A stretch of 15,765 nucleotides of DNA, from contig JANBPU010000339.1 of NCBI GenBank assembly GCA_027575805.1, positions 1 to 15,765 on the forward strand, written 5' to 3'. The notes below the pieces were generated by a model. That model did not search any database. It worked only from the letters and a program-made list of their open reading frames with translations, and was not told the DNA's origin. A program made the position numbers and the translations under genes. This DNA is from Mycoemilia scoparia (Eukaryota; Kickxellomycota; Kickxellomycetes; Kickxellales; Kickxellaceae). Numbering within the stretch: position 1 is the first letter of the stretch; every line of letters begins with the position of its first letter. Of the stretch, positions 9,258 through 15,765 are shown in pieces.

Positions 9258-10628
9258 TCATTTCCCGCATTGTTTCATTTGCATCAATGTCAAAGCCTCA
9301 AACTCACTAAATGGCATAGAAAGTTGAACTTTTGATAGCAATGTAGGTAAATCTTGAATAGAAGGGACTGTAATTTCCTGGTCCATGTTATTATTCTTAT
9401 TATTCTTATTTCGGGTTTGACTGGACGACAAAGAAGAATCACGATGATAATTCTTTTGCTGATGGTGTTGCGACTGTGACTGTTTTGGGACTTCTCGAAT
9501 ATTATGGATCCCAGAAGCATGTGAACTTAAACCCCCTCTACCTGTTTGGCTGCCCGGTTGGTTTATTGATTTGGTTGCTGCCCATACTCTTTCAAAGCTA
9601 CTCAAATTCACCGACACTGCTGTTGAACCCGGCAATGTTATTGTGCTATTATCGCTGGCGTTCATTAGGTTAAGTGCACCGGATATTGTGGAATATACCA
9701 ATAAGGCAGTGGATTTGTGCTTATCTTTTGACTTTGAGCCACTAGTCAAGGGCTGATCGCCACCACCTTCAGTAGCTGCGGCATTATTAATATTTGGTGT
9801 AGAAAATGATGACGATGATGCCGATACTGACCGAGGCGTTACCAGTATATGTTCTAACGGACCATATTTTTCAAACATGTTTCTCAAATCACCAACTGTA
9901 TAATCTCCTATAGACAATGATCCAGAATTTCTGGTCCACCGAATTCGTACACTTCTATTCAACTCTTCATCTGGATCTTCCTCCTCTACCTCCTCCATTT
10001 CATTCCTACCCCCATTACCAGTAGTAGCACCTGATGACATTTTGGACGTAAACTTACGAAACTCACGCTCCCTTCTTCTTTCCTCTTTATTGAGATCGTC
10101 TCTAAATCTCTGTGCCTCATTCTGTGCCTTAAATTTAGCCTGTCTTCGCTCTTCATTCCTCTTTCTAGCCAATTTCTCATTCTCCTCCAAATCATGCCGC
10201 ATCCTCTGCCGCTCTGAATTCATTTGCCGCATCTTCTTTTGTTTCTGCACTTGGGCTTTAATTTTTTCGTCATATTCCGATTTCTTTATTGGATCGGTCA
10301 ATGTATCATGCGCTTCTTTGATTTGATGGAATATGGCCGATATGGCCTCTTGGTTTTCTGGATTTTTATCTGGATGGTATTTTAGGGCTTTTATTCGGTA
10401 TGCTTTTGTGATTTCTTTTTGGGATATTTCTAGTGAATCTGGTGATATGGTTGTTGTTGTTGTGGAGGATATTAGGCCTAATATTTCATAATGGTTCATT
10501 TCTTTATACCTGGTTAGCATTTGATCTTCACCATCGTCATTAGTTGTTGTTGTTGTGTTAGTGGCTCTGTTTGCGCGACTACTTTCGGATGTATTATCAA
10601 TCCCCCGCTTCCTTCCCTTGGCATACAT
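9258..10628 (-). CDS. DNAJC17/Cwf23-type J-protein with RRM
   Basis: This 456-residue intronless gene encodes a nuclear Hsp70 co-chaperone whose relatives (human DNAJC17, S. pombe Cwf23, yeast Cwc23) associate with the spliceosome. The J domain is at about 44-122 (NHYEILGL, helix II, HPD at 85-87, then FHQIKEAHDTLTDP and YDEK). A strongly charged helix or coiled coil follows at about 123-195. An acidic spacer leads to an RRM (about 224-346) beginning RSVRIRWTR. It has YTVGDLRNMFEKYGPLEHI as its first helix and turn, and a Ser/Asn/Gly-rich insert at about 264-306 before the TALLVYST strand. The C-terminal FEALTLMQMKQ matches the last conserved motif of DNAJC17 (YESLVMMRMRQ), but the protein ends four residues later. 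A J-domain extension (SSTTTTTISPDSLEIS) separates helices I and II. Domain order identifies the family. Confidence 0.9.
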   Translation of the reverse strand: MYAKGRKRGIDNTSESSRANRATNTTTTTNDDGEDQMLTRYKEMNHYEILGLISSTTTTTISPDSLEISQKEITKAYRIKALKYHPDKNPENQEAISAIFHQIKEAHDTLTDPIKKSEYDEKIKAQVQKQKKMRQMNSERQRMRHDLEENEKLARKRNEERRQAKFKAQNEAQRFRDDLNKEERRREREFRKFTSKMSSGATTGNGGRNEMEEVEEEDPDEELNRSVRIRWTRNSGSLSIGDYTVGDLRNMFEKYGPLEHILVTPRSVSASSSSFSTPNINNAAATEGGGDQPLTSGSKSKDKHKSTALLVYSTISGALNLMNASDNSTITLPGSTAVSVNLSSFERVWAATKSINQPGSQTGRGGLSSHASGIHNIREVPKQSQSQHHQQKNYHRDSSLSSSQTRNKNNKNNNMDQEITVPSIQDLPTLLSKVQLSMPFSEFEALTLMQMKQCGK

Positions 10629-11042
10629 TTGTGCGCAAATATATGTATGTATATATGTTTTCTGTAAATATTGTTTGAACTTGTATCTTGAATCTTCCCT
10701 CTCTATTTATTTTGAAAATTTTGGTCTGAATTAAAACATATAAAGAATAAAATGTTTATTATGGGATCACGATTATTATTACTTTCCTCTAGACTTATTA
10801 GTAATGATAAATGGAGTTTCAATTAAAATGAACCCATCTTGTGTCCTGCCAACACCTTCAATAGAGAAGTGAATAATCGTACTAAACATGTGTGTCTATA
10901 TATAACGTTTTTAAAGAAAATGACAAATTTGGTTAGTCTCTCGTTAATGTTCAAGTGGTAGTAACCAATATTTTGTAGGTTCCAACCATTTATGTGTGGT
11001 CACTAATGGTGTAATTCAACGACCATGATCCCATTGCGGCTC

Positions 11043-11062
11043 GGTGACTATTAATAGGCACC
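11043..11062. repeat. 20-bp imperfect palindrome
   Basis: GGTGACTATTAATAGGCACC is self-complementary except for one A/G pair: a GGTG/CACC outer stem and a perfect CTATTAATAG centre. It is about 415 bp upstream of the J-protein start and 1.4 kb upstream of the HSF-type gene. It could be a binding site for a dimeric regulator or the remnant of a repeat. Confidence 0.45.
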
Positions 11063-12168
11063 ATGATTAGATTCATCGTCCTAGACAGCCCAACAACAAC
11101 AGCAGTAGAAATGGCATCAGTAGTGCCACTAAAGCAGCTCGTACATAGTGTGATGAATCAAAGCCATTGTTAAATAACCCTTTATTAATTTAAAATAAAT
11201 ATAAATATCCAATGTTGTGTTACAGAGATGGTTGTGAAGTGTGGGTGAGTGGGCATGAGTGTGGAGGGCCAATTAAACCATATTATTACCCCTGGCTAGT
11301 TCCTAATGTTACAAAAGTACTGGAAAAAATATATAAGTCCAAATCCTAAAAAGTCCACACAGCGCTTTAGTTCATGAGATTCGTTGATTGTTTGGTGGGT
11401 GAGCTGTGTGCTGTGGCTCATGCATATATTAAAACAGCTTTTAGTTCTGTAAATATCAATGTAGTTTAAAAGTTGTGTCGAATTATCGCTTTTTTGAGCC
11501 ATAAAAGCCATATACAAAGCCTGGTGGACCAAAGTGCTGTAGAAAGCCTTTTGTCTGTTTCTGGATTTATCTTGAAAACATACAAAGACGATAACTGAAA
11601 GAAGCAGCTGCTATACGACGTTGGTGCTGCTAACTCAAGAAATGCTCATGATAGCCTCAAATGTACATATGCCATATAATCTCATAAGATTATTGCAATT
11701 TAATAGCACTCGAGATTTTCAATAAAACCATTTTGGTAAAACCAGAAGTTTGTGTCTTACAAAGCAATTGTTTTTTCAGCTTGGCAAAGCACCACATTCA
11801 TCAATGCAAGTGATTGAATTACCAGCATACAGGTTCCTCGTTTCAAATAATGACTAGTCACTCACTCACTCATCACTATCATCGCTTCTTATTTTTTTTT
11901 CACAAACGTATTACAAAAAGCGCTTATTTACACGGAGCCAGATATTAAATTCTATCAAATATTGAAACAATTATTACAATACATATATAATTGACAACCT
12001 TGTACCTGGACACACAAATTATAATCCTACACATCAAAGCCATGCTGCTGGGCTTTAAAATTCACTGAAGTATTGACAGCATAGAGGCATTTTGCAAAAA
12101 CATGTGTGGAGATTTTATCGATATTATATATTTAATGGTGTTGTTACCTTCGTGTGTTTGGATCATTC

Positions 12169-12204
12169 GGGTCAACACGTGGGGTCATTGAAGTTCGCTG
12201 ACCC
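12169..12204. promoter_or_regulatory. Possible regulatory cluster: GGGTCA repeats around a CACGTG box
   Basis: GGGTCA occurs at 12169-12174 and 12182-12187, its inverse TGACCC at 12199-12204, and a palindromic CACGTG (bHLH-type E-box/G-box) at 12176-12181. The cluster lies about 280-310 bp upstream of the HSF-type start codon and about 200 bp upstream of its TATA element, in a locally GC-richer patch. Function is inferred only from motif clustering. Confidence 0.35.
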
Positions 12205-12396
12205 ACCCCAAGGCTGGTTTTTCCATAATTACAGGCAATATATGGACCCTGAGCTGTAGTAATTCATTTTGAGCCAAGAAAAACAGGTGTGGCGAAGCGG
12301 ATTATATGGATAGAGAGAGAGGTAGGAATTATTGCTCTCCTTCCCCCTACACGCAAACAAACAAACAAACGCAGTGGCAAGATTGTATTAAAAATG

Positions 12397-12406
12397 TATA
12401 AAAATA
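12397..12406 (+). promoter_or_regulatory. TATA element of the HSF-type gene
   Basis: TATAAAAATA lies 85 nt upstream of the start codon at 12482, in good position for a core promoter. The transcript start would fall a few tens of bases downstream. Confidence 0.5.
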
Positions 12407-12481
12407 TAACAAAGTCCAAGCCTCATTGAATATTTTAACTCATTCCACCTTCCAACATCTTGAAAAAATATCAATCTAAAA

Positions 12482-14095
12482 ATGTCCATCAACAACAACG
12501 GTGTTGACCAAAATATAAAAGTAAGTAGGCTCTTTATTTACAGCTTGAATGACCCTTATTCTTCCTCATGATCGACCTTACCAAAATATTCTCTACATGC
12601 GTGCGTGACAATGCGGATCATAGAAAATACACTCTAACTTGCTGATTTTTGAATTCATGTTTATAGGAAATGGGATCCAAGAAGCTCAAGAGCACCTCGT
12701 CTTTTCAAGACTGTTATATGCTTTCGTCCAACATATTGGAAGAAGACGATTATGTTGGAGAGCTATTTGGAACCAACGTAACTTCAGTTCCACCGACCCT
12801 TTTGACTTGTAGCACTACGTTTCCTGCTCCTATAGCAGCAGCAACAACAACAACAACAGTAGCAATAACAACAGAAGCAGCAGCAGCAGAGGAGAGGGGT
12901 CGCCAACCTCCGGCTCTATTAAGCTCTGCTGCTGAACTAACCACTACATGTCCTGCTCTCAACAATGGCACTGTGAACCTGGCATCTACCTATTCGCTAA
13001 ACTGCCTGGCTCTATCGACGATCACAGAGCCAGATCCACTGCTCAGCGTGGTCAACGGTGGTGAATTTACAAGCCCCAGCAGCAGTTCAAGCCGGTCGGA
13101 ATTGGCAAGTATCTTTTCTTCTCCTGCATCTGGCATGAATAATAGCCGAAGAACAGCCACTACTGTTACAGCACCTCGTTGGGCCGTAACTCAAAGTTAT
13201 GAGTCTAATGGCATCGGCATTGCTTCTCAAAACAACTTGTTATTCATGTCAGACGACTCATCTCCAATCCCCACATCGTGGCTTGAGACTACTCCAGAGA
13301 TCAGCGATAGCAGCAATAGCAGCGACAGACTCGATCTGGTAGTCAACCCAATGGGCGTGGTAGTTGGAAGCAACATTGGCAGTACTAGTAAACAAATTCA
13401 GAAGCGGAAGCGGGAGCCCGATCATGATTGCGAGACAGCCAACCCTCCCTCTGCCAAGAAAGTAAAGAAAGACAGTTCAAAGAAAACCTTTATTACAAAG
13501 CTCTATGAGTAAGTACAAAGTATTGAATATCATAATACAATTTTATTGATATGTGCACATTCGCACTCTAATTAACATCTGGTTGCCTTTATTGTTTATA
13601 ATGCTTATACAGTCTCGTTGAGGACCCGATGACCGACACCTGGATTCACTGGTTCAATGAGGGGAAGGAGTTTCGGTTTAGTTCTTTAAAAGCTTTGCTC
13701 AACGCGATGAGAGAGAGAGGTGCAACAAAGGCAAAGTCTACACAGTCAATAAATAAGAACCTAAATGTAAGCTACTTTGCCAAAAATGGTGATATTCTCG
13801 TTTATAAATGTATTTATATTATGATTACTAATGTTGTATTGAATTTACTTTTACGTAGGACTATAGTTTGGAACGCACTAGTGACTTTCGAAAAAAGGAC
13901 TGTGCTGCAACATCCCCATTCGCGACATGGGAGTGTTTCAGGCATCCTTGTTTCCGGGAGGGCCAGAGGGAGCTTCTGGACCAGATCATGCGGAAGCCTC
14001 ATCCTACCCGAGGCAAAAAGAAGCTGGAAAAGAAGCGAGAGACTGAGGCTGGGACTGAAGAGGAGCCCGATGATGATGATGGTGAACAGGGGTAG
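12482..14095 (+). CDS. HSF-type DNA-binding protein, four exons, divergent
   Basis: Predicted exons are 12482-12520, 12667-13508, 13613-13766 and 13859-14095, giving 423 residues. Donors are GTAAGT, GTAAGT and GTAAGC, acceptors end in AG, and all joins keep frame. Residues 1-255 are low-complexity, with Ala/Thr runs near 70-87. A bipartite basic nuclear signal lies at 259-281 (KRKR...KKVKK). An HSF-fold domain fills 288-391: FITKLYDLVEDP, W304, IHWFNEGKEFRF, then the wing and end (W369-E-C-F, HPCF, LLDQIMRK). The first and last thirds match heat-shock factors closely. The recognition-helix segment, normally FASFVRQLNMYGF, aligns without gaps as TQSINKNLN-DYSL, so most DNA-contact residues differ. 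Only about 32 charged residues follow, so the HR-A/B trimerisation helix of true HSFs is absent. The third intron falls inside the recognition helix, between LN and Y, near a known plant HSF intron. It is likely a transcription factor, but a canonical heat-shock role is doubtful. Confidence 0.75.
12521..12666 (+). other. Intron 1 of the HSF-type gene
   Basis: This 146-nt intron has donor GTAAGTAGG and acceptor TTATAG, with a CTAAC branch-like site about 30 nt before the acceptor. Splicing joins a 13-codon first exon in phase to GAA-ATG at 12667. If exon 1 were untranslated, translation could instead start at 12670. Confidence 0.65.
12835..12890 (+). repeat. Coding trinucleotide repeat (CAG/CAA type, read in the Ala/Thr frame)
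   Basis: A run of GCA, ACA and related triplets encodes AAATTTTTVAITTEAAAA within exon 2 of the HSF-type gene. The repeat unit is the one that usually gives polyglutamine, but here the reading frame gives alanine and threonine. Length variation between strains is likely. Confidence 0.7.
13509..13612 (+). other. Intron 2 of the HSF-type gene
   Basis: This 104-nt intron starts GTAAGT and ends ATACAG, with CTAAT in its middle. It splits the Asp codon of KLYD (GA|T), and removing it restores the FITKLYDLVEDP start of the HSF domain. That restoration is strong support for the junction. Confidence 0.8.
13767..13858 (+). other. Intron 3 of the HSF-type gene, within the recognition helix
   Basis: This 92-nt intron starts GTAAGC and ends CGTAG, with an ACTAAT branch-like site near 13829. 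Its removal joins NKNLN to DYSLER and leads in frame to the conserved WECFRHPCF wing end. It contains no stop codon in the exon 3 frame, so retention would give a different C-terminus running to 14132. Confidence 0.75.
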
Positions 14096-14218
14096 TAGGC
14101 AATATTATTCTGTTAGGCATCATAGCGTATAGACTTTTATTTTGCGTTGTATATATTATATCATCCAGCTGTATGTATTTTAATAGTAGTTATAAAACGG
14201 AATATTAAGTATGTAATG

Positions 14219-14224
14219 AATAAA
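14219..14224 (+). terminator. Polyadenylation signal of the HSF-type gene
   Basis: AATAAA begins about 124 nt past the stop codon at 14095, followed by an A-rich then T-rich segment. This fits a canonical cleavage and polyadenylation signal. Confidence 0.55.
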
Positions 14225-14400
14225 GAAAACGCAAAAGTTTGTAGTTTTAAATGTGGCTATTTATAAAGATTGAATGAATTGGCCTCACTGAATGCAAAAC
14301 ACATTTTAATAAAGAAGTGTTTAGAGAGACTCATTGAGTTCGGTGCATTAGTACATATCTTTCAGCTTTTTGTTCCAAGGGGATACAATATTCAAAGAAA

Positions 14401-14511
14401 CATTTGGGTAGTTATTTTTGAAGGGTGGCCATTTGCTAATAGACTGTGATCACACATTTGGCTGGGATTGCCCCTATCAACATGCACTCTTCAAAAATTA
14501 TGATCCATATG
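14401..14511. mobile_element. MITE-like element, copy C
   Basis: This 111-bp element is collinear with copy A. The left arm contains GGGTAGTTATTTTTGAAGGG, followed by shared interior words TTTGCTA and CATTTGGCTG. It then has a CCCCTAT core and a right arm CACTCTTCAAAAATTATGAT ending CCATATG. The arms pair over about 27 bp with a few mismatches. The match across the interior shows that A and C descend from the same element. Confidence 0.7.
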
Positions 14512-15125
14512 TGCTCATAGTTTTATATGCACTTTAATCATATAATTTTATCATTGCTTTGCAATTTAAGTGGCATCTGTAAATGCACTGGCCTTAGTCG
14601 CAAATGGGTATCAAGTTGACTGCCTTCTAAAAAATGCTATTCACCAACTAAACATATAGCTCATTTTGTAGCTGCGATTTGGTAGGGTCATAATTCTTAT
14701 ATGTCAAATGATGCATCCATAATAAATTATATAATCATGCTCTATATAGCACTATTAGAAGTCATTATAAGATTCAATTGGACAATGACACTTGTTGAGT
14801 CTCAAACCTGGAATAGCAAAGAAATTGAATTTGGAGTCAAAATAAACTATTGGGTTTAGTCAACCTTTTAAAAAGTGCTGCACAATGTGGGTGTCCAAGA
14901 TGTGTCAATTTTACATTTAATATTGTCCTAATGGGCCATTGATATATTAAAAATTGATAGTGGACATGACATATTTTTACTATTCATGATATCATTTTTG
15001 CCATCATCAAAAAGTACCAGTATTGCCCCACTGCCATCAAAGTAGATCAAAGGATATGTGGAGGTATCAATATTTTTTCATTGCTATCAGCTAACTCATA
15101 TGCACATGCAAGTATGCTTCACAAG

Positions 15126-15132
15126 TATAAAA
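15126..15132 (+). promoter_or_regulatory. TATA element of the right-end gene
   Basis: TATAAAA lies 142 nt upstream of the ATG at 15268. The spacing is compatible with a fungal promoter and a leader of about 100 nt. It supports the reading frame below being a transcribed gene. Confidence 0.45.
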
Positions 15133-15267
15133 CTAGGGCGCTAAAACCTCTATAAACCTATAGACACATCAATTATTCTATTTCTTTAATAATCTCCTGA
15201 ACATTTTGCACAGCAACAAATACGACGACGGAATATAAACATCTTGGGTTTATATCGCAGAAAGGGA

Positions 15268-15663
15268 ATGGAATCCTATTACATTGACAGGCTTAAAATC
15301 GATGATGAAAGCCAATTTATACAAAAAATTACCAAAATTATTAAGGAAAGCTCTATTGTAAGTGTATAAATTTTCAGAGCTATGTACACTATACAAACAT
15401 AGTTTTTACATTGATACAGACAATCATGTTGATATCAATTAATATGTCCTTCATTGTTGTTATTTTTTAATGTATTATAGCACTCGGTCGAATTTAATAG
15501 TAGTGCTATCAATACAAGCCAGATATTAAATTGTGTGGGGTGTTCTCTGGCAAGCTCGAAGCCCTTTACTCTTGTAATTGGGTACTCCGAAAAGCACTTC
15601 TATCTTTTGAAAATCCAAACCACACTTTTTGACCTGAACCTGCAAAGTACCAATTTTGGCTGA
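15268..15663 (+). CDS. Two-exon reading frame of unknown function, possibly incomplete
   Basis: Exon 1 (15268-15357) encodes 30 residues starting MESYYIDRLKIDDE and ends at a GTAAGTG donor. A 123-nt intron ends TATTATAG at 15480. Exon 2 (15481-15660, stop 15661-15663) continues in phase for 60 residues and includes CVGCSLASSKPFTLVIGYSE. The product is 90 residues with no signal peptide, membrane segment or family that I recognise. A TATA element lies upstream. Both exons are open where spliced, but each is short enough for chance. The stop is about 100 bp from the window edge, so a further intron before it could make this the start of a longer gene. Confidence 0.4.
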
Positions 15664-15765
15664 GGATTTATCCATAAATTACTTGGAGTTTATAGCTCTG
15701 TGATTCAAATTGTCATGAATTTCTTTGTATTCATGCCAAAACAAGCATTACAAAGACACAAAGTA

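Larger units (their letters stand above)
10629..12481. other. Long divergent intergenic region
   Basis: This 1.85-kb stretch separates two genes that are transcribed apart, so it should hold both promoters. I see no gene in it. A 78-residue minus-strand frame at 11296-11532 has a Cys/His/Tyr-rich composition without a family and is not called. Visible structure includes a 20-bp imperfect palindrome at 11043-11062, G/T-rich segments near 11221-11270 and 11392-11420, and a GGGTCA/CACGTG cluster at 12169-12204. There are also (CAAA)n and (GA)n short repeats at 12311-12370 and a TATA element at 12397-12406. No tRNA-like B box was found. Confidence 0.5.
14096..15267. other. Intergenic region right of the HSF-type gene
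   Basis: This 1.17-kb AT-rich stretch has the HSF-type gene's 3' UTR at its left edge, a MITE copy at 14401-14511, and the promoter and 5' UTR of the right-end gene at its right edge. No gene, tRNA or coding remnant of a transposase was recognised between 14512 and 15120. Confidence 0.5.

Noticed and set aside
10950..11075. Possible fifth, degraded MITE copy
   Set aside because: Only a GGTCACTAA / GGTGACTA word pair and a TATAGG-like word resemble the family; no arms could be aligned.
11296..11532. Minus-strand 78-residue reading frame
   Set aside because: The composition (Cys, His, Tyr, Ile) is typical of chance frames in AT-rich DNA, and there is no recognisable domain or promoter.
12150..12481. 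Heat-shock elements (alternating GAA/TTC) upstream of the HSF-type gene
   Set aside because: GAAGTTC near 12190 has the wrong spacing for an nGAAnnTTCn array, and no three-unit element was found.
10629..12481. tRNA or other structured RNA gene in the long spacer
   Set aside because: No GTTCGANTCC-like B box with a matching acceptor stem was found on either strand by eye.
14600..14890. Two similar words around 14610-14640 and 14860-14885 as repeat arms
   Set aside because: The resemblance is limited to about a dozen bases rich in A and T, within chance expectation.

Overview
The window reads as nuclear DNA of an AT-rich fungus with few introns. Three observations support this. A Sin1/Avo1-type TORC2 subunit has CRIM, Ras-binding-like and PH segments that look closest to the fission-yeast layout. 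Three long genes are intronless. The remaining introns are short (92-146 nt), with GTAAGT/GTAAGC/GTAAGTG donors and CTAAC/ACTAAT-like branch sites. Asn/Ser/Gly-rich low-complexity runs interrupt several proteins. I cannot fix the lineage from sequence alone; an AT-rich early-diverging fungus is a guess.

Layout, left to right. Positions 1-311 carry a tandem, inverted pair of short MITE-like elements. Position 470 starts a plus-strand RNase P/MRP subunit gene of the RPP21 type. It converges on a 1,306-residue Sin1-like TORC2 gene on the minus strand. Two more intronless minus-strand genes follow: a 10-TM drug/metabolite transporter resembling the SLC35F group, and a DNAJC17/Cwf23-type J-protein with an RRM. 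A 1.5-kb gap between those two holds another MITE copy and a GT-rich tract. A 1.85-kb divergent gap then leads to a plus-strand, four-exon gene for an unusual C-terminal HSF-type DNA-binding protein. Beyond a third MITE copy, the right end holds a TATA-driven, two-exon reading frame of unknown function. It may be complete at 90 residues or may be the start of a larger gene.

The first four genes are housekeeping functions (tRNA processing, TORC2 signalling, membrane transport, splicing) and share no pathway. They look like ordinary chromosomal neighbours, not a cluster. The unusual part is the right third, about 10.6-15.7 kb. It has long non-coding stretches, most of the introns, a divergent HSF-fold protein with a rewritten recognition helix, and an orphan small gene. 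No tRNA, rRNA, CRISPR array or intact transposase gene was seen.
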